A stretch of 64,000 nt of DNA from Loripinus fragilis (taxonomy: Eukaryota; Mollusca; Bivalvia; Lucinida; Lucinidae): the NCBI GenBank assembly GCA_964019695.1, contig OZ026522.1, positions 74,245,601 to 74,309,600 of the forward strand, in the 5' to 3' direction. Of this stretch, positions 54,765-64,000 are shown in pieces (position 1 is the stretch's first letter; every line of letters begins with the position of its first letter). The translations under genes and the position numbers were made by a program. Below the pieces are notes generated by a model. The model did no database searches. It worked only from the letters and a program-made list of their open reading frames with translations, and had not been told where the DNA came from.

Positions 54765-55237
54765 TTAGTTCCTAGGCATTTCCTCCTCGTTGATTTAGTT
54801 TTTTACCGCATTTAGGTCCTCCGATTTTGTTCGTTTAAACCATCTCTCTAGGGAACTTGGTTTAGTTCTTACAAATGGTCTAGCTGTGTTTTTGCATTCC
54901 CGTGGGCACGCGATTGCAAAATTTCATCACTTCCAATAAATTGCACTATGAATGGACTGTTTTCCTTTCCAGGTTCATGGTAAACAAATTTCACAAACTT
55001 TTGACACCCCATTTGCGGTGTCAATATAAAACTACTTTTTTTTATTTTGGGATTTGTCCTTGGTATGGCTACAGTTCCTTGATTGATCCATCCGTGGCCA
55101 TCCGCGCGCCAGGCTTGTGCCTTCAATCCTTTGAACTTTTATAGCTCTCCTCCTTTTGGACGTAATGGCAGCGTAAATACAGGTTGGTCCTGTAAGTTTT
55201 CAAGGACTGCATCAGCTGAAAACGTTCTTGACTGCAT
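54765..55237 (-). pseudogene. Decayed protein-coding relic, family not securely named
   Basis: Minus strand from the ATG at 55237, one frame gives a protein-like sequence: QDQPVFTLPLRPKGGEL, a stop at 55139-55141, then WRADGHGWINQG, IPRTNPKIKKS, CQKFVKFVYHEPGKENS, FIVQFIG and AHGNAKT. After a one-base shift near 54880 it continues RPFVRTKPSSLERWFKR. The frame keeps sense across the shift, so this was a real gene. The PxGG...W..DGH.W layout loosely recalls a CG-1 DNA-binding fold, and from memory similar sequence heads MULE-like transposases of marine invertebrates; neither is certain. No DDE domain follows. No introns are evident. One stop and one frameshift make it a pseudogene. Confidence 0.55.
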
Positions 55238-55323
55238 CTTGCTTCATTATTTTAATGGCGTCTATGCTGCTATGACGTCAACGTCTTTAATCTACAATTG
55301 ACGTTCCAGTAATTGTCTAACTA

Positions 55324-55690
55324 TAAAAAATAGTAAGTGAGTATGATCAGAATATACCACAATCACAAACCGCAGACAACCCCATGGCACCGCGAGAAAG
55401 AGCCACTCAACCATCAAGAGACACCAGGAAGACAAATTAAGCAAATCAACCAGCTTTCTCTTCCCCATCAAGATGAATGAAATACTCGAATGGACGTAAC
55501 TTACGTACAATAAAGCATAGAACAATTACAGACTCCCACAATGGTTGTTACAGTAAAGAAAAAGTCAACAATAACAGAACCACTGCCTTAGAACGGACAT
55601 CAGCCTAAACCACCGGGGGGGGGGGGGGTCTTAAATGCCTTTTACTGGTACCAAATCTTCGCCCTAGATTCTGTTGTAACGTTGTTGAAG
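55324..55690 (-). repeat. Repeat family C, copy 4 (long form)
   Basis: TAGTAAGTGAGTATGATCAG, GGCACCGCGAGAAAGAGCC, CACCAGGAAGACAAATTAAG, CTTTCTCTTCCCCATCAA, GACTCCCACAATGG, then TTTTACTGGTACCAAATCTT shared with 25018-25060. A G run sits at 55614-55628. Confidence 0.85.
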
Positions 55691-56294
55691 TACAAGAAAT
55701 GTTCAGCTCGCATGGAAGCCTTCAAACTAATGCAATGTATCATCATGGAGAAATACTTTCATCAAATTTACACGCCATGATGAAACAAAGAAAAGGGCTC
55801 ATGACTCACAGATAGTCAGAGCTAAAAAAAAACCTCAAGTTGAGCCTCGGAAGGTCCAGCTACAGATAAGTATCAGGCACCAACCCACCGATTAAAGCTT
55901 TACGTCAGAGCCGTCATAGAGTCGACGCCTGACCCACCGTCGTGCAATTAAAGAGGAAACCATAGCTGTCAATCATGATTGGGTTTAAAACCAGCCATTC
56001 AGACTGTCGCATGACATCCAACTTATATCCAACCTTTATATAACGTTTTACAATCTTTTTGAATTGATAGCTAAAATAAGGTTTTCTAACAATTCGTTTG
56101 AATTTGTCAACTAAATCACCATAAAATATAGGTTCTGATATGCATATTTGCAAAAGAGTTTTTAACCCAATGTAGTATTTAACAATATAAATGACGTTGG
56201 TAGCTGAGAAATCCCGTGAAGGTACCAACAAAACCCGTGACAACACGTGCAATTGCCGTGACTACTGAGAAAACCTATGACAATAACGTCACAG
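55691..56294. other. No recognisable feature
   Basis: CCCGTGA words recur at 56210-56270 before the next element. The 112-aa minus frame has no motif I recognise. Confidence 0.4.
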
Positions 56295-57387
56295 CCCAGT
56301 GAACCATTCGACGCCATCTGAACGTGACGAGGACGTTCCCAGGTAAAACGTGTTTAAGACGTGATCGTCACCCCAAAAGCGTAACATTTTGAAAACGTCC
56401 AGAACCTTTAAATTTAATTTTCAAAATGTGCAGAAGACAAAATAAAAAACCTACATAAACACGTTTTTGTAACGTTTTGTTTAGTGTTCAAGACGTTTTT
56501 GTAACCTGATACCGGCCATGGAATATTGCAAATATGTATGGAAAATGTTTTAAAAGTTGTATCTGTCTATCTATATTCGTACCCTGAACGCGATGGAGAC
56601 GTTTCCACTAACACTAATGAATACATTTCCATATAGCACGTGTTCGTCACTCACAAAACGTTACAAATTGAAGATGTCAAATACGTTCGCATTTAGTTTT
56701 TAAAACGTGTTGAAGACCTAGCGAATCCCTTGTACGAGGACACAGACGCGTTTATACCGTTTTAATTCGGGTTAAGACGTGTTGGTAATCTCAAAACAAT
56801 GACGTCTTCGTTTGGTGTTCAAACTGTGTTCACAACGGCATCAAAACATTATAAATTTGCAGTAAACTCGTTTTAAAAACGTGTGCTAGTGATTCCTAAC
56901 GTGACTGAGACGTTTTTTATCCAAGACGTGTGCGTCACTCCAAAAGCGGACGTCAAACACGTTTGCATCTAGTTTTCAAATCGTGATGAAGACCTAACGA
57001 AACCCTTGCACGGAGATGTTTTTATAACGTTTTAATTCGTGTTTAAGATGTGATGGTAATCCCAAAACAATGACGTCTTTGTTTGGTGTTCAAACTGTGT
57101 CTAAAACTACATAAAAAAATATAAATCTGCAGTGAACTCGTTTTAAAAACGTGTGCTAGTGATTTCTAAACGTGGCCGAGACGTTCTTTACACAAGACGT
57201 GTGAGTCACTCCAAAAGCGTTACAAACTTAAGACGTCATACACGTTTGCATTTAGTTTTCAAAACGTTTTTGAGATGTCCTGCAGACGTCAGTTTTGCTG
57301 ATAAACGTCTGAAACACGTGTCTCAGACGCTTCGTCACCAAAACTTACAAAAGACGTCTTCGTCACCAAAACGTATGGTTCACTGGG
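56295..57387. mobile_element. ACGT-rich element with tandem cores
   Basis: Left CCCAGTGAACCAT is exactly inverse to right ATGGTTCACTGGG. The interior is three tandem units of about 270-280 bp: GCATTTAGTTTTCAAAACGT at about 56690, 56968 and 57248, and GACGTCTTCGTTTGGTG at 56801 and 57072. ACGT occurs at very high density throughout (GACGTCTT, AAAACGTG, CACGTTT). No coding sequence. TSD unclear, so the superfamily is not assigned. Confidence 0.75.
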
Positions 57388-57409
57388 AGACATTATGTCC
57401 GTCACGGGT

Positions 57410-57490
57410 TTTAGTAGAGGAAAGTCAGGGAAATTTTGTGGAGTCAGGGGAATTTGGGAAAAGTCAGGGAATTTTATTTCAACTTGTCAT
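57410..57490. repeat. GTCAGGGAAA element fragment
   Basis: Three GTCAGGG(A/G)AA words in 70 bp, like the termini at 51724 and 52910-53040. Confidence 0.6.
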
Positions 57491-57791
57491 ATTTTTTAAT
57501 GTTATTGATTACTGTTCAATTGTCCAAGGGTCACAAAGTTTAGACAAAGTATGCTATAGAACACTGGGTTGAAATTAGGAATAATGCTGTTTTAAGTATG
57601 ATAATGTAAAAGCCACAAAATTGTATAAAGGTAAAAAAAACTCCTATACTGAAAAATATATTCTCATTGTAATGACAAGAAGGTGCCGGTAAGGTAAACA
57701 TTGTCTGATAGGAACTGAAAATTGTTTCTGTTGGGAAATACTGTATTTTATTTTCTGTCATTCCATTAATCTTCCTCAAACATCACAACTA

Positions 57792-59146
57792 TAGTCAGGT
57801 CCAAAAAGTATTGGTGAAATGGCGGCCATCTTAGATTTTGCTCTCTTCAATTACAGTTTTAATTTACAAAATATGACAAATCAATTCAGCCAAAACCAAC
57901 TCTTAGGTAGCAGTCTAACATTAATACTTCGTCAAGTGTCCTTTAAGTCAAATTACTGACATTTTTCTTCTGGGAACTAATAAATATAGGCTCTGAATGT
58001 ATGCAGGTGGAATATTCGATTTCTCTAAACAAATCACTGTCACTGTTTATAATATGGTGTCTATAAGCAAGTTTTCTTTTGATATGCAGCCAGATATTTT
58101 CAATGATATTGAGATCAGGTGATATGAGCAGACCAAGAAATGGATTTTAAATTGTTAGTTGGTCTGTACTCCTGCAATACCCTCGATCTATGCACTCGGA
58201 CATTGTCATCCTGAAAAAAGTACTGATCTTCTGGAAAATGTCTAGCAATAATTAGCCAAATATTTTCTTCAAGTATTTCTTTATATCTTTCAGAGTTAAT
58301 ATTGCCTGTTACTTTTGCTAAAGTCCCCCAACCATTCCAACAAATGCAACCCCAGATCATCACCTGGAACTTACGATTAGCCCTTGATGGCACCAAGGCT
58401 TGCCTGTATCATTCTCCCCGCTTTCGCCAAATGTATAGCCTGTTATTGTTTCGTACTACTATCTGACTTTCATCTGAGAAAATAACTTTATCCCAGTTGC
58501 CATTCACAAGCCATCTACGCTTTTTCAAACACCATGACAACCTCTTTTTTCTGTTGACCCCCCGAATCACAACACGCTTCCTTGACACTCTTCTGTTGAA
58601 TCCATGTTTGTTAAAATGATGTTGTACAGTTCTTTTATATACTCTTCTGTTCCTGGCTTCATTGAATTTTGAGGTTAAGTCACTTAAAGAGTCTCTACGG
58701 TTGACTTTTACCAGCCTCTCAAGCTTGCGGTAGTCTCGGTCTGTCACAACTTTTGGCCTACCACTTCTTGCCTTGTTTTCAGCAGATCCACTGTGCAAAA
58801 ATCTTTTTACAATATTGGAAACTGTCATATAAGACGAATGTAACAATTTACTAATTTCACAAAGTCTATGCTCATTCTGGTGCAGATCTACAGCCAGCTT
58901 TCTTACCTCAGGTGAAATTTCAGGACCTTTTCTATCCATGTCAATGTTTACAAACAGAAAGCTTGCAGACGGTAAATTATTGGAAATTTGATGATGTCAT
59001 GTAAATTGTGATGTCATTTCCTGTCGTCAGTTTTGTTTTTCAATTAAAATACACTATACAATCAAAGGGAGACTATACAAATTATAAACAACTAATTATA
59101 AATCCAAGCTGGCTGCCCATTTCACCAATACTTTTGCACCAGTCTG
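57792..59146 (-). mobile_element. Tc1-like transposon (1355 bp, dead)
   Basis: Left TAGTCAGGTCCAAAAAGTAT and the inverse right CAGACTGGTGCAAAAGTATT share AAAAGTATTGGTGAAATGG as TIR. TA duplications flank at 57790-57791 and 59147-59148. The length and the single minus-strand transposase gene match Tc1-family elements. Confidence 0.92.
57930..58939 (-). pseudogene. Tc1 transposase (DD34E), frameshifted
   Basis: Start ATG at 58939. N-terminal paired-like DNA-binding region: a first helix-turn-helix (about residues 8-60, VSNIVKRF recognition helix), the GRPKVVT hook (~80) and a second HTH (to ~130). Catalytic residues: VIFSDESQ (first Asp, ~155), FFQDDNVRVH (second Asp), and the Glu in SPDLNIIENIW. 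Allowing for one frameshift, 34 residues separate the last two, as in DD34E Tc1 enzymes. The frame breaks at 58396-58409 and again near 58115-58125, so no active enzyme is made. The C-terminal part runs to about 57930. It would cut and paste the element by binding the 57792/59146 TIRs. Confidence 0.9.
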
Positions 59147-59320
59147 TACATCCATGTGCTCAATTTAGACCCTCATAATATAACAGTAAGGGGTATAGTC
59201 CATTGTTTTAGAGTATTTTCTCTTCGTTAATCCTAATAGACTATGTTCATGCAGAGTCAATGTCAACCAACTCAATCATACCACAGATGATTTTGTTATA
59301 AAAAATCTTAGATTCCTTTC

Positions 59321-60050
59321 TTTCATCAGATAGACACATTGAACATTTAGTAAGAAAGGGTGCAAAGATCAGGAATCGATACAATCAAATACCACACCTG
59401 ACCCAGGATATCAATGGGAAAGTAACAAACTCACAGTTAGACGCTATAAACGAGAGCCAAGAGGTCAGCCCATTCCCAGCAGGTGACCAAAAGGCACATA
59501 TAAATAGACGTGTACAAAGGCATAGAAAACACAAGACAGAAAAAAAAACATAAAAGATCCACAAAAAAAGTACCGCCTTGGAACAGTCATTGAAAATATT
59601 TTACTGGAGAGCTTAAAATGGTTTAACGGTGCACCAACCTTAACCTTTCATCAGATAGACACATTGAACATTTAGTAAGTAAGGGTGCAAAGATCAGGAA
59701 TCGATACAATCAAGTACCACACCTGACCAAGGATATCAATGGGAAAGTAACAAACTCACAGTTAGACACCACAAACGAGAGCCAAGAGGTCAGCCCTTTC
59801 CCAGCAGGTGACCACAAGGCACATATAAACAGACGTGTTCAAAGGTATAGCAAACACAAGACAGAAAAAAAACATAAAAGATCCACAAAAGAAGTACAGC
59901 CTTGGAACGGTCAGTAAAATATTTTACTGGAGGGCTTAAAATGGTTAAACGGTGCACCAACCTTAACCTTAGCTCAGATGTGGATCAAGACAATCGTATA
60001 AATGTTTTGCATGAATCGTATAAATGGTTTGCATGAAAAAACCCTATTCT
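59321..60050 (-). repeat. Repeat D, two tandem copies (~325-bp period)
   Basis: TCATCAGATAGACACATTGA then GGGTGCAAAGATCAGGAATC occurs at about 59324 and 59649. Each copy runs to CACCAACCTTAACC. The second continues into CAGATGTGGATCAAGACA and GCATGAAAAAACCC. The ~35-bp leader before each copy is duplicated too, so this is a tandem duplication, not two insertions. Confidence 0.85.
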
Positions 60051-60207
60051 ACTTACAAAATAAAGTATTGGCAAAATGACAAGTATGTGAAATTACCTTT
60101 TAGATAAGGGTTGTATTCTGAAGGGCCTGCGCTTACACATTTGCATGTTGATCAGCTCTTTTTGCAGATTTTGATGGAATAATATGGTACACTGTTTTCA
60201 CATTACA

Positions 60208-60452
60208 TTCACTTGTTGTTTATTCGTACTCTTATTGTGGGAGTATGTAATTGTTCTATGTTTTGATGTACGTTACTTTATGTCAGTTCTTGTTTTGCGA
60301 TCATCTTGATGGGGAAAAGAGAGCTGTTTGCTTTGCTGAGTTTGTCTTCCTGGTGTCTCGTGATTGTTTCGTGGCTCTTCCTCGCGATGCCATGGGTTTG
60401 TCTGCAGTTTGTTATTGTGGTATTTTATGATAATACTCACTTATTTTTTTAT
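60208..60452 (+). repeat. Repeat family C, copy 5
   Basis: CTTGTTGTTTATTCGTACTC, TACGTTACTTTATGTC, GCGATCATCTTGATGGGG, GTCTTCCTGGTGTCTCGTG, CTCGCGATGCCATGGG, ATAATACTCACTTATTTTTT. Confidence 0.85.
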
Positions 60453-61159
60453 GCTCCCCTTACACTGAAAGACTAAGATTAGGTACCTTACTTCGACTTT
60501 TATAGTCAAGATGGAACGTTTTGATACTGCTCTACACACCCAGCAGTTAAATCTATTTACACAATGAGCATTTGCATGAAGAAGTTTGGTGTTGAAAATC
60601 ATTGTCTTTATGCAATGGTAGCTGTGTTAACAGTGTCTTTTTCCTGCTTACTTTCTGATATAAAAGGCAATTTTGTGCCATAATAGGTCATTCAGGGATT
60701 CAGGCAACTCCTGCTACAAATTTGATGAAAATGCATTATCATGAACCTAAATAATTGCAGTGAAGACGAATTGATATTTGCATTATTAAGTTTCTATTAC
60801 TGGTTACTCTATGTTTTTTGGGTTTTTTTTAGTGACTTCCTTTTCCTCTTGGTGCATGGACTATACCGCATCATTTGATTGTTGCAATCCCTGAGCACTC
60901 CATGTAATTATTTGGGTACCAAATTAGTGACAAATTGACAGCCTTATTTAGTTGGCATTTTAAGATATGGGGTTAAGTTGTGGTTGCAGGCAAAAATCTG
61001 TTACCACACCTTATGATGGAACACTCTGAAACTTCCTTTCAGTAACATAGACACATGATGCTTCTAAAGATCTGAAGAATCCTGGTTCTGAAAAATCAGC
61101 CAGTGTTCAAATGACAGTTTTATATACCTGGCCAGATTTGTTCTGTTTTAAGTTAGGGT
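60453..61159. other. No recognisable feature
   Basis: AT-rich spacer; nothing supportable seen. Confidence 0.4.
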
Positions 61160-61604
61160 TACAGGGTATTTTAATAAAAAGTTATGCAAGTCCAATAAAA
61201 AAGCTATTTCACTACGCAAAATTTCAAAAGTTTTTTTCACATTTTTATTATACATTAATGGTCTATGTTTTAACACACATGTAAATTAATTCTCATTTCA
61301 TTTGTTTCTATAACTCATACCAACGTATAATAAGACACTATTTTATATAAATATCAAATACATTCCAATGAAAAACACAGAAACATTTTTAAATACATTT
61401 TAATGAAGACATAACAACATAAATTTGTACCCTTTTAAGAACATATTGTACGCCTACATCATATTGCATCACCCTTTGCTTTAATAAGATCTGCAATTCT
61501 CCTTGGAATTGGACTGTAAAGTTATTATAGGACGCTTGGTGCTACACTATACTACGCTTCACATACTCGCTTCCACATCTCTTCTTTTATTAGATGGCAT
61601 TCAG

Positions 61605-61838
61605 TTACCAATTCCTTTTTTTTACCATATATCCAACCCTATCTATGGAGTTCATGTCTGGCGAAATTCCTGGCCATTTCAGAACAAGTATTCCGTAACA
61701 TTCTAGGAATGCTCTAGAATTTTTAGAGCTATTGCATGGCGCGAGATCATGTATAAAGGTATATCGCTTATGTAGGAAGACAACGCATTCACATGTCATT
61801 TCAATATCATGAATAATGTCACCCTGGTATTTTTGCAC
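61605..61838 (-). pseudogene. Tc1 transposase C-terminal relic, left arm
   Basis: Reads FIHDLAPCNSSKNSRAFLE, then LVLKWPGISPDMNSIDRVG. This is the Tc1 pattern QDNAPCH...W...WP..SPDLNPIE with the second Asp kept (HDLAPC) and the final Glu replaced by Asp in this copy. No N-terminal DNA-binding region is present. Inverted counterpart of 61934-62200. Confidence 0.8.
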
Positions 61839-61933
61839 TATTCATGTTTCCATTCACTTTTCTCATGAAAGACAGACCTCTGGTGCTAATGGCTCTCTGA
61901 CTTGCACACTACAGTAATCTGAAAACACTTAGC

Positions 61934-62200
61934 ATGGTATTTCTCATTCTGTTCGCGCCAATCACGACAATGGTTTCGATTGTTAAGACTCATGTGGATG
62001 CGTTGTGTTCCCACATGAGGAATATATATTTTATGCGTGATCTTGTACCATGCCATATCTCTAAAAGAGCTACATGTGGAACATTTTTAGGATGTAACGG
62101 AATACCCGTTCTGGAATGTCCAGGGATTTCGCCAGAAAGAAATTCCATAGAGAATGTTTGGAACATAATGAAGAAAGAGATTGGTAACCAAATGTTGTGA
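61934..62200 (+). pseudogene. Tc1 transposase C-terminal relic, right arm
   Basis: Reads MRDLVPCHISKRATCGTFL, IPVLECPGISPERNSIENVW and IMKKEIGNQ. That is a Tc1 C-terminus retaining the catalytic Glu (IENVW) and second Asp (RDLVPCH). It lacks the first Asp and the DNA-binding domains. Confidence 0.85.
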
Positions 62201-62593
62201 TTAAACGAAGAAATGTGGGAGAATGTGAAGCGGGGTATAGTGTAAAACCGAAAGTCCTGGAGAAACTTTAAAATTCAATGCCAAGGAGAATTACAGATCT
62301 TATTACGCAAAGGGGGTGCAACTAAATACTGACTTTATGATGCAGGCGTACAGGTATGGTGTTGTGTTTTCATTGGAATGCATTTAAGTATGTTATATTT
62401 TCATTGGAATGCATTTAATATTTGTATGCACGTACAAATTTTGTCTGATTATACGCTGATATGATGTATAGAAACAAAATGGCATGGGAATAAAATTACA
62501 TTTATGGTAAAAAATAAACCATTTATGTAAAAAAAAATTGAAAAAAAACTTTTGAAATATTGCGTAGTGAAATAACTTTTTAATGTACCTGTA

Positions 62594-62845
62594 TAATGCA
62601 CTTATAGGCCAATAATCTGCATGATCTCAGTGTCTTGTACCATTACAATTTTACAGTTGTGCAACCGATTGCTTTCTGGCAGTAATGATAGGCATTTTAG
62701 CGCAACTGTAAGACAAAGATCAAGTCAAAGAGTTTTGATGAAAGGATCATCAAGTTTACCTACACTATACAGGAATATTTGCTTGAAATCGTTGTTTATT
62801 CACAAATCATGCTCATAAAGTACCCACAAAGCTTGACAAATGCCG
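62594..62845. other. No recognisable feature
   Basis: Short spacer; nothing supportable seen. Confidence 0.4.
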
Positions 62846-62922
62846 ATATTTTAGGTCAGGGAAATTTGAATTTGCTCAGGGAAATTCTGGGGTATTTTAC
62901 TGTCCGTAAATTATGGGAACCC
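62846..62922. repeat. GTCAGGGAAA element terminus
   Basis: GGTCAGGGAAATTTGAATTT, CTCAGGGAAATTCTGGGGT and an ATGGGAACCCTG end, the inverse of the CAGGGTTCCCA start seen at 51716/52992. Could be the right end of an element of that family; pairing with 51716 is not established. Confidence 0.55.
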
Positions 62923-63577
62923 TGTGAAATCATCTTAACTCAAATTTTATTCAAACGCACCACTTTCGTCTATGGTTTTATGCTGCAAACATTATATTTC
63001 CATGTATTTAGGTGAATACCTAGTGAAACTGACTTTCTGTGACATAAAATTTTGTCACAAAAATACCTCCACCCCCTAAACCCCAAAGTCCTGACATTAC
63101 TAATCAGTATTTTTCTCCTTTTTTATTTTACTAGGTGCACTAAATGTAAGGGTTTGATTTAATCCCAAAATTATAGTTCACAATTATGCACTATTCTAGC
63201 CACAAGCTGTCATAATTTGGACAGATTGAATAGGAAACTTTCCGAGGTCCTTTGAGAATTCCAATAGGCAATAAAAGCAAAAATATTTTATTCTCTTAAA
63301 GACATATGCGGCTATTTTTCCGCGTCTGGAACGGATTCAGATCAACATAGCTTTCAGATATTCTTATGTATATCGGTGTTCTGACACTTTCTTGACAAAA
63401 TAAAGTAGTTAAAGTCTGTTTGAAATATCTATTGACTTATTATCAGAACTGATCGTCTCAGTACCAAAGACAGATAAATATAGTTCAGACGAATTCAAAC
63501 GACGTACACAATTGCCCTGGTTACAAATACAAAAGTGGCCGAGTCTCTTCTATTTGGACGGTTATTTAGAGCCGCGC
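62923..63577. other. No recognisable feature
   Basis: AT-rich; nothing supportable seen. Confidence 0.4.
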
Positions 63578-63640
63578 ACGACCTGACCTAGTGGTTAGTG
63601 TGTCACCTGGATCGATTCCCAGATGCGCACCTATTTTCAG
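63578..63640 (+). repeat. tRNA-like SINE head (degenerate)
   Basis: TGACCTAGTGG resembles a pol III A box and GGATCGATTCCC a B box, but the distance between them (~25 nt) is too short for a tRNA. Probably a deleted tRNA-SINE; a GT/G tract follows. Confidence 0.4.
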
Positions 63641-63665
63641 TGTGTGTGTGTGGGGGGGGGGGGGG
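63641..63665. repeat. GT repeat running into poly-G
   Basis: GTGTGTGTGTGT followed by an uninterrupted run of about 14 G. Confidence 0.9.
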
Positions 63666-64000
63666 TTACATTTAAATGCTAAATTGCTTCATATACTAGT
63701 AAAATGGAATCATCAAAACGCCCAAAATGGTCATTCTTGAACTTTTTATATTGAATTACGCATGAAACCTGTGGGGGTGGAGTTAAATTGGGCCCTCCTG
63801 AAAGAGAAATAGTTATGTAATTTTATTAGAAGGAGCCATAAACTATAGGTTTAAGCAGATATATGTCTTCTTTTATTTCCAATTGGTGTGTTACTGGAAT
63901 ATTTCGATGACGAAGTTGAGCTTTGATCAATTGCAGAAGTTTTGGCGTCATCTGGCAAAATAAGATTGTGTGTACCTAGAACGAAATAGAGTAGAACATA
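63666..64000. other. No recognisable feature
   Basis: Right edge of the window; nothing supportable seen. Confidence 0.4.

Larger units (their letters stand above)
61162..62591. mobile_element. Palindromic Tc1-derived fold-back element
   Basis: TA at 61160-61161 and 62592-62593 flank the inverted termini CAGGGTATTTTAATAAAAAG and CAGGTACATTAAAAAGTTAT. The two halves (about 61162-61838 and 61930-62591) are inverted copies along most of their length: TTTCACTACGCAA, CATTCCAATGAAAA, AATAAGATCTG, AATTCTCCTTGG and the transposase tail. Each half is the 3' half of a Tc1 transposon with the transposase end pointing outward, so this is a head-to-head dimer around a ~100-bp centre. The left arm has a ~20-bp internal duplication near 61188. 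Confidence 0.85.

Noticed and set aside
51716..62922. A single 11 kb element with CAGGGTTCCC ends at 51716 and 62922
   Set aside because: The flanks do not match as a TSD and intermediate fragments exist; two independent termini are equally likely.
1..64000. Intact host gene with exons
   Set aside because: Every coding-like stretch I could recognise belongs to a transposable element or an unnamed broken relic; isolated short host exons cannot be excluded by eye.

Overview
This is non-coding, repeat-dominated animal DNA. It is AT-rich with no operon structure and no intact host gene that I can see. The repeat repertoire suggests a mollusc, most likely a bivalve: a palindromic ATGTCTCCC/GGGAGACAT terminus, short tandem-core elements, a tRNA-derived SINE, a two-ORF non-LTR element with RNase H, Tc1/mariner relics and many fold-back elements. 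The species is inferred, not shown. All boundaries below come from reading the sequence by eye: repeat junctions, inverted termini and target-site duplications (TSDs).

Layout. 1-7342 is a higher-order tandem array (unit 3211 bp, about 2.3 copies, still running at the left window edge) built partly from ~152-177 bp monomers. 7402-8537 holds dispersed repeats. 8538-12745 is a 4.2 kb inverted-terminus element carrying a decayed reverse transcriptase. 13679-14923 is a decayed Crypton-type (DUF3504) tyrosine recombinase split by two insertions. 15628-16548 is a 56-bp tandem array split by a fold-back element. 16662-20339 is a three-level nest: a CAC-ended element with a 5-bp TSD, inside it a 2.2 kb element with TTA TSD, inside that dispersed repeat D. 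22455-24099 is a Helentron-like tandem-core element split by a 750-bp solo-LTR-like insertion whose U3 carries an exceptional heat-shock-element array next to a TATA box. 24633-24825 is a tRNA-SINE. 26065-27050 is a second kind of Helentron-like element.

The largest coding objects are two full-length copies of one RNase H-encoding non-LTR retrotransposon on the minus strand. The copy at 29044-35932 landed inside a 258-bp tandem array and was later hit by a hAT-like element (8-bp TSD) and a truncated SINE. The copy at 42509-48483 is nearly intact, with 12-bp TSD and three frame breaks. The SINE and this LINE have similar 3' tails ending in CAAA repeats, so the LINE may have mobilised the SINE.

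The right third (48.5-64 kb) holds a mariner-like non-autonomous element, nested elements with GTCAGGGAAA termini, several hairpins, a decayed minus-strand gene of a family I cannot name securely (54765-55237), an ACGT-rich element with tandem cores, a dead Tc1 element (57792-59146) and a palindromic Tc1 fold-back element (61162-62591).

The window reads as a chronological stack of insertions. Its most unusual signals are the heat-shock array in the LTR, the tandem juxtaposed splice-acceptor/donor motifs in the 3.2 kb satellite, and the CAC-ended element family.
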